Assembly: GCA_003508835.1 (NCBI GenBank)
Contig: PUFA01000535.1
Span: 62,001 to 126,000, forward strand
DNA from: Eonycteris spelaea
Lineage: Eukaryota; Chordata; Mammalia; Chiroptera; Pteropodidae
Length of the DNA stretch: 64,000 nt
Direction of reading: 5' to 3'
The notes below the pieces were generated by a model. That model was not told where the DNA came from. It was given only the letters and a program-made list of their open reading frames with translations, and searched no databases. Positions within the stretch are counted from its first letter, which is position 1. The number at the start of each line of letters is the position of its first letter. Shown one piece after another: positions 11,273-24,684 of the stretch. Position numbers and translations under genes: made by a program.

Positions 11273-11964
11273 TAAATACTGCATTGCAAAGAAATTTGGC
11301 ACCATAAACTATTATGTGAAATGGCTGATATTTGGAATAATTTTACAAAACCCTTCCTTTACCACTATTTTTTATATTAGGCAAGAGTTTCACAGTTACC
11401 TAACCAAACCTACATAAACTGTACTCATTGCTAGATCAATTTGAGAATTAATGAACATTTTAAAGCACATCAATACAACAGGCCTGCAAAAAACAATTAC
11501 AGAGTTTGTTTTCTTTACTCAGTCCATTCCTCAAACTGGAAGGCCACTGGAGAAGCATAAATTAGGTTTGAGTGAGATTCTAAGTTGGACATCAACTCTG
11601 ATGAAAAACGAACACCACGCCCAAACTGGGAAAGTCTCAAAAATGCAATTTCATCTTTGAAACTACAAATGATCTTAATAGAAAGGAGGGCAAGTTGCAA
11701 TGTCTAAATAAACAAATGTCATAACACAAGCAGCTTTCTGATGAATTAGTTTAGAAGGGCATTTTTTTTACAATGGGAAGAAAGGAGAGGCCACTGTAAA
11801 ATATTTGTGTGTTTGAAGCATTAACGACATTCTACAAAATATAGTTTTTCCCTATTAGTACTGTCTGATTGCAGATTTATATTAGTAGTATGCATCCGAG
11901 GGTTTACTAACCAAAGTAAATGATGCTGTTTGTATCATCCAAAATAGAAATAATAAACAGTGTA

Positions 11965-12190
11965 AATATAGCATTTAACAATTTGCATAGTGCTTTCATG
12001 TGCATTATTTAATTTGATCCACATGAGCAGCCTTAGAAGGAAATTACTAATCTTTCTATTCCACAGAAGAGAAAATGAGAGGTCAGAAAAATAATTGACC
12101 TGAGTCACAATGCTAATAGGTAGCAGCCCAGAGACTGAAAACCATGGCTTTTTGCTCCAAATTTCATGCTTGTTGCTTTTAGCTGCCTCC
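11965..12190 (-). mobile_element. MIR SINE, antisense
   Basis: Reads as reverse MIR: 'catgtgcattatttaatttg', 'cacagaagagaaaatgagag', then 'tgacctgagtcacaatgcta'. Confidence 0.75.
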
Positions 12191-13020
12191 TTTTAGAAGA
12201 AATGTATTGCCATGTGGTTGAGAAAAGTAAGTCCGATTTTTTTGTATTTCTCAAAACTGGACATATTTAAAATATACAAGTATTAGAATTCTGTTCATTC
12301 TAAGATATAACAGGTTATGACTACACTTTAGTTTTGTATTGTTTCTAACTTAACAGCAATGTCAAAGAACTTTGTGCATTTTCCATTAATATAAAAAGTA
12401 TAATTTTCTGAATAATTAATTTATTGGAGGCTTTAATTATATAGAAGTCATCATCATTTGTTTACCTTAATTGGGAGAACTCTTTTTAAAAACAGTTTTT
12501 AAAAAAATTTAAATAGTATTTTTTTCATTTATAGAGGTTATGTGTTATTACATAAAGTTTGGAAAAGATAGAATTTTAATGCTTTTAAAATATTTTTTCA
12601 GTCATTCCTAAGTATTTATATTTACATTTTGGTTTTATAAATTGTAATCATGTTTTATTATATAGTATTATAACTTAATTTTTGTTAACAACATATCATG
12701 ATTACTATTCATATTGCATATTCTTTGAAAATATGCCCTTTTATGATTGTAAATTATTCATCAAATAATGTATCCCAATTTATCTAACCAAATAGTGGTT
12801 ATTAGAGGTGAATTTTTCCTGTGTTTCATGTTTTAAATTATGATATTCTAAACATGCTTTGCATAACTATTTACATAGAAAAGGAATCTTTACTTGGAGC
12901 ACCTGTAACTGCTAAGTTCCTTCAAAGAAAGCAATGCTACTTTTCTTTTGAAGTTGAGTGAACAAAAAATTCATTATTTTAGATTGTCTACCTAATACAA
13001 ACATAATCTACTTTGGGGGA
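12190..13020. other. Very AT-rich stretch, possible ancient L1 remnant
   Basis: Text around 12520-12900 faintly recalls the 3'UTR of old L1ME-type elements in antisense. The resemblance is too weak for a firm call. Confidence 0.35.
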
Positions 13021-16000
13021 ATTTTTTTTTTTAATTTTTTATTTTAATTTTGGAGATAATTTTAGGCTTTTCAACACAGTTGCAAGACATAGTAGAGAGA
13101 GATCCCATGTATCTTTTACCTGTTTCTCTCAATGGTATCATATTGCAAAACTATAGTACAATATTATTACGAACATATTGTCATTGATACAGACAAAATA
13201 CAGACAATTCCATCATGACAAGAAGTCCCATATTGCCATTTTATAGCCAAACCCACTTCCCTCTCCTTCTACTCCCTCCTTAAATACTGGCAACCTTTAC
13301 TGTGTTCTCAATTTCCACAATTTTATCATTTCAAAAATATTATGTAAATGAATCACATGGCATATAATCTTTTGGAATTGGCTTTTTCACTCAGCATAAT
13401 ATGGAGATTTATGCAGATTGTTTCATGTGTCGATAATTTATTCATTTTTATTGCTGAATAGTATTCTATGATATGAATGTACCATAGTTTGTTTGACCAT
13501 TTCCTGTTAAAAAGATTATTCTTTCCAGTTTTGGCTATTATACATAAAGGTGCTGTAAATGTTTTATATGATCCTAAGTTTTCATTTCTATGGATGAACA
13601 CCAAGAGTGCAATTGCTGAATCATGTTATAATTACATATTTGTTTTATTAAGAAACTGTGGAACTATTTTTCAAAGGGTACTATTTTACATTCTCATTAG
13701 CAAAGTATGTATGACCCAGTTTCTTCATATCCTTATCAATATTTGACACATCATTTTTTATGCATTCTGATAGGTGTGCCATGATCATTTATTGTGGTTT
13801 TAATTGTATTTCCTTAATGGCTAATGATGTTAAACTTTTTTTTTCATGTCTTTAATTGTCATCTGTATATCTTCTGTGAAAGGTCTCATCATGTCTTTTT
13901 TCCATTTTCTAATTGGATTATATATTTACTGTTGAATTTTGAGGGTTCTTTATATATTGTAAGTATTACTAATCCTTTGCAAATATGTAGTTTGCAAATA
14001 TTTCTTCACAGTCCATAACTTTCAACAAGGTCTTTTGCAAAACAACACTTTAAATTTTGATGAAGTCAAATTTATCAATATTTATTTTTGTGGATTGTGC
14101 TTTTGATGTCAAAGCTAAGATCTCTGTCTATCCTTAGGTACCAAAGAGTATTCCCTTTATTTTTTTAAAGGTTCTAAAGTTTATATTTTACATTTAAGGC
14201 TATGATTCATTTTGAGTTAATTTTTAATAGGGAGTTAGAGTTAGGTCAAGTTTATTTGTTTGTTTGTTTGTTTGTTTATGCTAATGGGTATCCGATTGCT
14301 CTAGCACCATTTGTTGAAAAGGCTACTCCCCGCCCCCTCCCATTTAATTACTTTTGCATCCTTGTCATACATCAGTTGTGCATAATTGTGTGGTTCTATT
14401 TCCGGGTTCTCTATTCTGTTTCTTTTATTTATGTGTCTATCCTTCACCAATACTACACAGATTTAATTATGGTAAATTTATAGTAAGTCTTGAATTTGGG
14501 TCTACTGATTCCTCTCTATTCTCTTTTCAAAATTGTTTTAGTTCTTCTAGCTCCTTTTATTTTCTGTGTAAATTTGTCTATATCTATAAAAATATTCTGG
14601 CTGGGATCTTGATAACAATGAATTCAAACCGAACATTAATTTATAAAATATTAACATCTTTACATGAATCTTACAATCCATGAGAAAGAGATATCTATTT
14701 ATTTAGACCTTTGATTCTTTGTGTCAGTGTTTTGTAGCTTTCAGTGTATAAATCCTGTATATGTTTTATTAGATTTTCTCCTAAATATTTCATTTTTTGA
14801 GCAATTATAAACTTTAAGTTTTAATTTTGTTTTTCATGTGTTCATGTTCATTGCTAGTATATAGGAATACACTTAACTTTTGTTTATTTATCTTGTGTCC
14901 TGAGGCTTAGCTGAACTCACTTATTACTTGTAGGAGTTTCTTTGTTGAGTCCCCAAGATTTTCAACATAGACAAACATTCCATCTTCAACTAATGAACGG
15001 TTTATTTCTTCCTTTGTGATCTATATGACTTTTATTTCCTTGCCTTGCCTCATTGCATTGCTTAGAATTTCCAGAACAATGTTGAATAAGTATAGTAAGA
15101 GTGACCATCCTAGCATTGTTTCCGATCTTAGAAAAAAATCATTCAGTCATTCACCATTAAGTATAATGTTAGCTGTAGGATTTTTTGGATGCTCTTTATA
15201 AAGTTTAGGCAGTACCTCTATTACTGTTTTCCTGAGAGTTTTTCCTTTTTTATCATAAGTAGCTGTTAATTTTTACCAAATGTCTTCTCACAGTTTATTG
15301 AGATGATCATATGGTTTTTGTTCTTTATAAATATGATGCATTTTATTGGTCACCTTCTGTTGGACCTTTTGTTGGACACACTTGCATTCCTATAATAAAA
15401 CCCATTTGGTCATGATGTACAGTTTTTTTATATATTTTGCTGGATTTAGTTACTATTATTTTGAGGAGAATTTTGCATCTATATTTATATGGATGTTGGT
15501 CTCTAGTTTTCTTGTGATGTCTTTGTCAAGTTTTGGTGTTAGAAATATACGAACCTCAGCATAAATGGAGAGGTGTTCTATTCTCTCTTTTCTGGAAAGG
15601 ATAGTGTAGAATAAGTTTTAATAATTTTTTTTTTAATATTTAACAGAATTCTCCAGTGAAACCATCTAGGAGTGAAGTTTTCCTTTTGGAGAGGGTTTTT
15701 TTTTAATTATGAATTTTCTATTTTCTATCTTTAAAAGTTTAGGGCAATTTAAATTATCTATTTTACCTTTCTTAAGATTTCGTAACTTGTGGTTTTTAAG
15801 AAATATGTTTATTTTCTAACTTTTCAAATTTGTGACCACAAATCTCTTCATAGTATTCTTTTATTATCCCTTCTATGGCAGTAGGATTGTTAGAGATATC
15901 CCCAGCTCATCTCTGATATTGATGATTTGTGTATTTTTTTTTATTTTTGTCAATCTTGCTAAAGATTTGTCAGTTGTTTTGATTTTTTTCAAAGAACAGA

Positions 16001-16150
16001 CTTTTCATTTCATTGATTTTTCTCTATTGTTTTGTATTGCCAATTTAATTAATTTCTGCTCTTATCTTTACCATTTCCTTGCTTCTTCTTGTTTTAAGTT
16101 TATTTTGGTCTTCTAGTTTTTTGAGATAGGGGCTTACATTATCAATAAGA
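13021..16150 (-). mobile_element. LINE-1, antisense, 5'-truncated (3'UTR and most of ORF2)
   Basis: Starts with a T-rich run (antisense A-tail), then the antisense 3'UTR ('attttaggcttttcaacac'). ORF2 follows in reverse, including the 'KLWYIHIIEYYSAI' block read from the minus strand near 13450-13500. It runs for about 3.1 kb and stops at about 16150, where a sense L1 5' end begins. Many stops and frameshifts. Confidence 0.9.
14252..14277. repeat. (TTTG)n microsatellite
   Basis: Six TTTG units inside the antisense L1 ORF2. Confidence 0.9.
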
Positions 16151-16160
16151 AATCATTTTC

Positions 16161-18080
16161 GGGTTTCTGGTCAAGACGGTAAAGTAGATAAATGCTGTGC
16201 TGACCACCTCTCACAACCACATTGAAACTACAACTAAACTATAGAATTACCATCATTGACATTGCCTGAAGTTTAGTTAAACAGAAGTCCTAGAACTGAG
16301 GACAAACGGAAGATGCCACCTCGAATGTGGTAGGAGAGGTGAAGATGTAGAATGGGTGGGCCACACATCCACGTATGGTGGATGAGAATCAGGAGGATAT
16401 CGGCTGCAGAGTTCCCCCTGGAAGAGTGAGAGGACCCAGACTCACACTGGACTCCCCAACCCAGGGTTCTAGTGCCTGGAAGAAATGTCCTCATATTTCT
16501 GGCTGTGAAAACCAGCAGAGATTATGGCTGAATACGCAGAAGGAACTGGAGTCACAGACATTCTTCTTAAGGGGCCCATGCACAAGCTTACTTGCTGACT
16601 TCCTGGGCTCCATAGCTGAGGCAATAGCTTTAAAGGATCCAGGGACATATGAGGAGGAACTGAGTTGTCTGGTTTTAGGGCAAGGACATTCCAATAGAAA
16701 TGCTGGCAGAAGACATCCTTTGTTAAGCCCTCCCTCTTTCAGTATGCAGACACCTGTGGCAGCTATATCGGAGTATTTATCAACCTGGTCACCCTACCCT
16801 TGTGATTCCCTGAGATCCCACCCCACCCTACTTGAAGGTCTACCCAAGCTGCTTGCAGTGGATTTTCCATACTAATGGCCTGTGCTGGCTCATGCTGCAA
16901 GATTTCCTAAAATCTCTCAAAGGTTAACAAAACCTAAACAAGCAGCATCTGGCCTCAGTGTGCCTCATATCTCTTGCTGGCCACAAGCCCAGCACTAGCA
17001 GCAGCCAGTTTGTTTGTGGTTTGTCCTCCTGACACACCTACAAGCCCAACTTGGCTGGCAACCATCTGTGGATTGCTTGGTGGCTCATGCCAGGTGGCTC
17101 TGGGCTGGGCACAGGCTGCGGCTGAACTTGGCCTGTGGCAAAACCCATCCAAGGAAGGTCTGGGCTGCATGGCCAGTGGCCAGCTTCATTCTTAGCTGGA
17201 GCACAACCTGGGGTCATATCTAAGGACGACAACACCCAAAGGCAGACTGGGGAGGCACCAGAGTCCTCCTAAAGTGCATCCTCCTCTACAGGGTTAGTCC
17301 CTATACAATAGCTCCTCCACTGTAGTTACTGGCCAGTCCTTAAAACCAATCAGTCTGAAGGCCAATCTTTCCCTTGGTTGAGCAACCAAGGCTTAACAAC
17401 AACAGGGGGCACAAACAACTCATGCAAGGGACATGACTAGAGTATCTGTCTCAGGTGAACAGGAAGACTTCACCACCGGACTCCGCAAGACACCTAATAT
17501 AAAAGGCCACTTGACTAATACCAGTGATGGGTAGAGATACAGAGGCGAGGAACCTGAGGTCTAGCAGACACAATTACTGGGAAGAGAATAAAATCACAAA
17601 CACAGCAGTGATCTCTCCCAACCTACCCTGTCCACATTCATCAAGGGTGATCCTAACAGGGCACATGGGACACTTTAGTCAGCGTGCCAGAATTTCGGGG
17701 ACTTGGAACCACATTGCCCACCACAACCTTCCATGGGGATGAAGCCCTGAGATCAAGGTGATTTGGTCACAGAGGAGGCACCCACCTCTCCAGGGAATAC
17801 AAGACATTTTCTACCACCCAGCAGAGATCCAAGAAGCCCAAACAGTCTAAGAGTTTTATACTCCCTTCAATCATCACATACTTGAAAACAAAAGAAAAAA
17901 CCTCTCCTAACCATCCTGCTAAAGAAGCATCACTCTCAATAATAACAAAATAAAATAAAAAAGCAGAGTTCATTTCCATAAATGCTTTGGCAGAAAAATA
18001 ATCCATCAAATACCATGAATAAATAAGGTGACCAGGCGGCTCAGAAAGAAAATTAAAAATCTCCAAAAAATAAACTAAAA
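16161..18080 (+). promoter_or_regulatory. L1 5'UTR (fossil promoter region)
   Basis: Long, relatively GC-rich leader of the full-length L1. L1 5'UTRs carry an internal polymerase II promoter and often antisense activity. Whether anything is still active cannot be seen. The 166-codon frame at 16375-16875 lies here and looks non-coding. Confidence 0.7.
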
Positions 18081-18109
18081 GACATGGGGATATGTAATTT
18101 GAATGTCAG

Positions 18110-18890
18110 AGAATTTGAGATTGCAGTTCTGAAAAACCACAATAAGATACAAAAAAAAAAACTCAGATAGGCCGTTTGATGAACTCAGAAATTAAATCAA
18201 TGAACAAAAAGAATACTTTACAAAGAGATTGAAACTTTAAAAAGAACAAAATAGAAATGTTGGAGCTGAAGAACTCAATACAAAAAAGATGAAGAATGTG
18301 ATAATGAAGACAGAAATCTGGAAATGACATACATGGAAGAAGAGAGAGACTTGAGAGTGAAAAAAAATGAAAGAATTTATGAGAACTATTTGACTCCATC
18401 AGAAAAAAAACTATTACCATAAGGAGAAAAGAGGAGAAGGGAACGGAAAGCTTTTTTAGTCAATAAGAATTTCCAAAATCTATGGAAAGAAGTGAATCCT
18501 TGAATGCAAGGAGCAAACAGAACACCAATGGAAAAAGGCCTTCTCCAAGACACATTATATTAAAACTGTCAAAAATTAATGACAAAGATAAAATTCCTAT
18601 GGCATCCAGGGAAAAGAAGACAGTAACCTATAAAAGAAATCTCATTAGATTACCATTGAATTTTTAGCAGAAACTCTACAAGCTAGGAGGGAGTAATATC
18701 AAATATTTCAAACTATTGCCAGAGAAAATACCAGCCAAGAATAATGTATCCAGCAAAATTCTCCTTTGCATATGAAGGAGAAATAAAGGCTTTTTCAGAC
18801 ATATAGAAGCTGAGGGAATTTTCCACCACAAGGCCTGCATTACAGGAAATAATGAAGGGAGTTAGTCTACTTGAAACAAAAAGATGAATA
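18110..18890 (+). pseudogene. L1 ORF1 remnant
   Basis: ORF1p is the L1 RNA-binding chaperone (coiled coil, RRM, C-terminal domain). The first part is lysine- and glutamate-rich and coiled-coil-like, though broken. The C-terminal domain is legible from about 18540 ('QDTLY', 'VTYKRNLIRLPLNF') to 'EIMKGVS' near 18870. Stops interrupt it, e.g. just after 'LPLNF'. Followed by ORF2 with the usual short spacer. Confidence 0.8.
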
Positions 18891-19329
18891 GATACAAAAC
18901 TATGAGTAAGATAACTAACAGAAAGAAGCAGAAAATTGCAACCTTTATTTGGAATAGGATATTATACAACTAAATATTAAATAATAGGTAAAGTAGGTAA
19001 AAACATTTTTTAAAGAGAAGAAGAAAACAGCTACTATAACTTAGAAATGAACTCACACAGCACAAACAGGGATAATTTGTGACAACAAAAAAATAAAAGA
19101 AGAGGATGTAAATATTTGAATTTGAAAAGGAGAGATAATATGCATGCAGATGAAAAAGGACTACTGCATATACAAAACTTTCTTTTATGTAAAGTTAATT
19201 GTAACCACACACACACAAAAAAAAATCCAGAACTAAGACAGTAAAATTTAAAAAAAGAGGGAACAGAGGAAAATATCATAGAACACTACCATAGCAAAAT
19301 AACAGACAGAAACACAAGGGCAAAGAAAC

Positions 19330-19722
19330 AATGGAGACATTGAAGTACCGGAAAACAAAAATAAAACAAATGGGCTGAACTCACCAATAAAAAGGTACAG
19401 AGTAGCAGACTGGATTAAAAAAAATCAACAACCATATGCTGCCTTCAAGAGATACATCTCAGCTGCAAGGATAAATATAGACTTAGTGAAAGAGTAAAAA
19501 ATGATACTCCAAGCAAATGGCACCCAAAGAAAAGCAGGTATAGCTATATATATATTTGAGGAAATAGACTTCAAGATAAAAAGGTAACAAGAGACAATGA
19601 TGAACACTTCCTACTGACAAAGGGAATGATACATCAAGACAATATTTATCAATACATACGCTCCCAATCAGGGAACACCAAAATATATGAAGCAACTACT
19701 AACAAAACTAAAAGGAGAAACT

Positions 19723-19753
<31 letters not shown>

Positions 19754-22700
19754 CAAAAACACACAATTATAGCAGGAGACCTAAATACCCCATTGTCAGC
19801 TATGAATAGATAATCCAAACAGAAAATCAATAAGAAAATATCAGCCTTCTACAACACATTAGAACAATTGGATATAATCAACATTTATAAAAGCCTTCAT
19901 TACAAAACACCAGATTATACACTCTTCTCTAGTGCAAATGAAACATTCTCAAGCATAGACCATATGTTGGAACACAAACAAGCCTCAACAAATTTAAGAA
20001 AATTTAAATCATATCAAGCATATTTTCTGACCACAATGCTTTGAAAATGGAGGTCAACTGCAAAAGGAAAGTAGGAAAAAACAAAAATTTGTGGAGATTA
20101 AACATGATACTTAAGAACAACTGGGTCAAAGAATAAATAAAAAGAGAGATCAAGAGATACATAGAAACAAATGAAAATGAAGTACAGCATATCAAAATTT
20201 TGGGGGTACAGAAAAAGCAGAAATAAGAAAAAAGTCTATATTATCACAAGCCTATCTGAATAAACAAGAAAAATCCCACATAAACAACTTAATGTTACAT
20301 CTTTAAAAACTAGAAAAAGAAACAATAAAGCCAAAAGTCAACAGAAGGAAGGAAATAATAAACATTAGGGCAGAAAAAAAATGAAATTGAGAACAAAGGA
20401 CAATAGAAAAATTAATGCAACAAAGAGGTCTGGTTCTTTGAAAAGATCAATAAAATTGACAAACACCTGGCTAGACTAAGGAAAAGGAGAAAAGACACAA
20501 ATAAAAACAATCCAGAAATGAAAGAGAGGAAGTTATAACAGATATCCCAAAAGACAGAGTATCATACAAGAATACTGTGAAAGATCATATGCCACCAAAT
20601 TCAATAACCTAGAAGAAGTGGACAAGATCTTACAAATATATAAACTTTTTAGACTGAACCATGAAGAGATAGAAAATCTAAATTGACTGATCAACAGTGA
20701 GGAAATTGAAACAATCACCAAAAAGCTCCCAAAAAAGTCAAAGTTGAGGACCAGATGACTTATCTAATGAATTATACCAAACATTCAAAGATGAGTTAAT
20801 ACTGTTCTCTTAAACTTTTCTAAAAAAATTAAAGAATCAATGCTTTCTAACTCATTTTATGAAGCCAACATTACTTTGACACCAAAACCTCGTAAAGATA
20901 ACATAAAAAAGGAAACTACAGACCAATATCTCTGATCAATACAAATGCAAAAATCTTTAGCATAAGAATAGCAAATAGAATATAACAGTACCTCAAAATA
21001 AAAATTATACATCACAATCAGGTAGGGTTCATTCCAGGAGGTGCAAGGATGGTTCAACATATGCAAATCAATCAATGTGATACACCATGTAAACAAATAA
21101 AAGATAAAAATTGTAGGATCATATGAACACATGCAAAAAAAAACAGCATCTGACAAGATACAACATTCATTTAGGATTAAAACAATTAAATAGGTATAGA
21201 AGGAAAGTACCTCAACATCATAAGTACCATATAAAACAAATCCTCAGCTAATATCATACTTAATGGTAAAAACTGAACGCTTTTCTTCTAAGATCAGGAA
21301 CAAGACGAATTCGTCTGCTGTCACCACTCTTATTCAATACTGTATTGGAAGACTTAAGTAGAGCAATCAGGCAAGAGAAAGAAATAAAAGACATCCAAAT
21401 TGGGAATGAAGAAGTCAAATTGTTACTTTTTGTAGAAGACATGATTCTTTACATAGAAAACACTAAAGACTCCACCAAAAAACCTATTAGAAACTATAAA
21501 CAAATGAAGTTGCAGGGAAAAAAATCAATGAACAAAATTTCATTGTTTCTATATACTGAGTGAAATTTCATTTAAAAAATGAACATTTTGCAATTGCAAC
21601 AAAAAATGTAGAAATAAATTTAATGAAGTATGTGAAGAGCCTACGCACTGAAAACTATCAGATGTTATTAAAAGAAATTGAAGAAGACACAAAGAAATGG
21701 AAAGATATTCTGTGTTCATGGATTGGAAGAATCAACATAGTTAAAATGTCCATATTACCCAAAACAATATACAGATTTCATGCAATCCCCATCAAAATCC
21801 CAATGGCAATTTTAAAGAAATAAAACAAAAATACCATCAGACTTCCATGGAATCACACAAGACCCTGAATAGTCAAAATATTCCTGAGAAAAAAGAACAA
21901 GTCTGGAATTATATTCCTGGACTTCAAATCATAGTATAAAGTGACAATAATCAGAACAGCGTGGTATTGGCAGAAAAACAGACACATAGACTAGTGGAAC
22001 AAAATTGAGAACCCTGAAATAAACCCACATATATTTAAGCAAATAATTTTTGACAAAGGAGCCAAAAAACATACAATGGAGAAAAGAAAGCATCTTCAAT
22101 AAATGGTGCAGGGAGAATTGGGAAGCCACATGCAAAGGAATAAAACTCAGCTGCTATCTGTTACCATACACCAAAATTAACTCAAAATGGGTCAAAGACC
22201 TGAATATAAGACCTGAAACAATAAATCGCATAGAATAAAACATTAATTCCAAACTCATGGACCTTTGTCTTTGAAAGAATTTTATGAATTTGATCCCAAA
22301 GGTAAGGGATATAAAAGCAAAAATAAATGAATGTGACTATTTCAAACTAAAAAGCTTCTGCACAGCAAAAGAAACCATCGACAAGAAAAAGAGGCAATCA
22401 ATTGAATGAGAGAAGATATTTACAAACAGTGCCTCCTATAAGAGACTAATATCCAAAATATATAAAGAACTTATACAACTTAACAACAAAACATCAAACA
22501 ATCCAATTAAAAAAATGGGCAGAGGATCTGAACAGACACTTCTCCAAAAAGACATACAAATGGTTAATGAACATATAAAAAGATTCTCAACTTCATTAGC
22601 TATTAGGGAAATGTAAATCAAAAATACTATACGATCCCACCTCACACCTGTTAGAATTTCTATCATTAATGGGACAAGTAATAACAAGTGTTGGAGAGGG

Positions 22701-23121
22701 CGCAGAGAAAAAGGAATCCTCATATACTGCTGGTGGGAATGTAAATTGATACAAGCCACTACAGTATGAAGGTTCCTCAAAAAATTAAGAACAGATTACC
22801 ATATAACCCAGCAATCCCTCTTCTAGGCATCTACCCCAAAATTTTGAAAACATTTATTTTGTAAAGATATGTGCCCACCCGATGTTCATAGCAGCATTAT
22901 TCATGTGGCCAGGACATGGAAGCAACTGAAGTGTCCTACAGTAGATTATTGGATGAAAGAAAGATGGTACATATACACAATGGAATATTAGCCATAAGAA
23001 GAGATGAAATACTTCCATTTGCGCCAACATCGATGGATCTTGAGATAATCATGCTATGCGAAATAAGTCATAAAAAAGTTAGAAAATCATGCGATTTCAC
23101 TCATATGTGGGATGCAAAATA
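19330..23121 (+). pseudogene. L1 ORF2 remnant (endonuclease/reverse transcriptase)
   Basis: Domains are in the normal order. The endonuclease start is near 19375 ('LNSPIKRYRVADWI'), its 'GD.NTPLS' equivalent is near 19780, and the linker is near 20430 ('RSGSLKRSIKL'). Reverse transcriptase lies at 20600-21820, the C-terminal segment at 22100-23121. The catalytic FADD motif is changed to FVED (21429-21440). Numerous stops and frameshifts leave fragments of 60-114 codons. Length and order match a complete ORF2, so the element was once autonomous. Confidence 0.9.
19722..19763. repeat. (AAAAC)n microsatellite in ORF2
   Basis: Eight or so AAAAC units inserted between endonuclease-domain blocks; it disrupts the frame. 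Confidence 0.9.
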
Positions 23122-23369
23122 AAGCAACAAATGAACAAGACAAACAAGCAGAGAGACTCATGCAAGGACAGTTTTCCATGGTTACCAAAGGGAAGAAGAA
23201 GCATGAGACGTAGATAAGGGTAAAGGGTTTCAAATTATGGTGATGGAAGGAAGATTTGACTTTAGGTTGTCAACACATAATGGAATATACAGATGATGTA
23301 TTATTGAGTTGCAATCTATATAATTTTATTAATCAATGTCACTCTTATATGTTTGATTTAAAAAAGATA

Positions 23370-23540
23370 AAGAAGCATGTTGTCATAGTTTATTAACTTG
23401 TGAAATACTATTAGAACATGTACATAATTCTTTAAAGAGGAGCACCATGGGTGTAGTGTGGGTACAACAAAACATGGTAAATCAAATTTTTTGCCTTTCA
23501 GGGTTATTTTGGTTTAAACACAACTCCCACCAGCCAGAAA
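23370..23540. other. Unassigned flank of the full-length L1
   Basis: Not a continuation of the antisense L1 at 13-16 kb, so the full-length L1 is not simply inserted in the middle of it. Confidence 0.4.
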
Positions 23541-23725
23541 TGATTACCCAACTTCTTCCAATATCAACATTTGTAATTATATATCTATTTTGCCATTTAA
23601 ATATCTATTGTATGTCTCTCCCAGACTGGAGTCTTTCATCATGGCAGAGAATGTGCCTTGTTTGTTATAGCATGTAATATCTAGTATAAAACCTGGCACA
23701 TAAATAGGCAATCAATAAATAATTT
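23540..23725 (+). mobile_element. L2 3' end
   Basis: Diagnostic L2 terminus: 'cagagaatgtgccttgtttg', 'aaaacctggcacataaatag', then 'caatcaataaataa'. Confidence 0.7.
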
Positions 23726-24680
23726 TTTATAAAATATAATAATAAGCAGAATAATTTGTTGCCAAAATTATTTTTTAGATAGTGAAAATAGGACAAATTA
23801 GCCTTCATGAAGGACCTGATTTTATTCATACTTATAAACTTTAGTGCAACCGTGGACTGTTTTTTAAAGAAATAGACATAATTTTAGATAGTATCAACAT
23901 CCAATAATTCTTGATACATTTGATTTACAAAAATGAATAAAATGCAAGGTTTTTAAAAATTTTCTCTTCAATTTAGTGCTGATTGGTTGAGAATAATTGC
24001 GTTTTCCTATGTAGATCTAATTTCATATATTGTAAATCATTTTTTTTCCAATGGCACATATTTGGTCCTTCATACATTTGTAGATTAAAGCAAAGATCTG
24101 TAATTGATTCCATTTGTCTGCTTTACTTTTAAAATGAACTGCCAAAATATGACTATGATCTACATTAATAGATGTGCTATTGGGATAACTACCCTAGAAG
24201 AAATAGAATCTGTTGTTGTTATATTTTTAAATTGAAGTCAATTTTTGAAACTTCTTTAGATCAGAAGGTAGAAATGGTGAAATATCTTCATTATACCTGA
24301 AATCCATGGAAAAAAATCCAGTAGTAATGCTAAGCTTCTAAAATTTAAGCTATCTGCCAAAATAAGCAATTCAACCCTCGTTGCCATATGCATTCACAAA
24401 GGAGAAGGAAATATCTGAAAAATCATTGTCCATGAAAACTATGCCCAGTAACTTTATCTAGGAGCTATAGACTGTCAAGACTCTGACTTTCTGTCAGTGT
24501 TCCCTTCGAAATAATCCAGAGCCCGGCAGAAAAGCAACAGCTGCCACAACACAAATCCCTTTATCACTGTGCTAACACAGATCCAAAAATGGCACATGCT
24601 TGAATTGTGGTGAAACATACTAAGATCTAGTTATGATTTGGGCTTATAGCTATTACATTCATTTGCTGTTGTTTTTTGTT
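23725..24680. other. Unassigned unique sequence
   Basis: Nearly 1 kb without recognised repeats, RNA genes or coding signal. Confidence 0.45.
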
Positions 24681-24684
24681 TTTA

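Larger units (their letters stand above)
10500..11960. other. Unassigned sequence
   Basis: No repeat family recognised apart from the (AAAC)n at 11244-11272. Holds a CTCF-like core at 11038-11051. Short frames here (73, 69 and 61 codons) show no coding features. Confidence 0.45.
16161..23370 (+). mobile_element. Full-length fossil LINE-1
   Basis: Starts with GGGTTTCTGGTCAAGACGG, an L1 promoter-type start, and runs 7.2 kb through a GC-richer 5'UTR, ORF1, ORF2 and 3'UTR to an A-rich tail. Part of the 5'UTR ('cacaggctgcggctgaac', 17110s) is shared with the L1 at 32401, so both had related promoters. No reading frame exceeds about 115 codons in the ORF1/ORF2 parts. Possible but weak TSD: AAGAAATCATTTTC (16147-16160) against AAGAAGCATGTTG (23370-23382). 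Confidence 0.9.

Noticed and set aside
16375..16875. 166-codon open frame
   Set aside because: Lies in the L1 5'UTR, has no domain, and the GC-richer leader makes long chance frames more likely.
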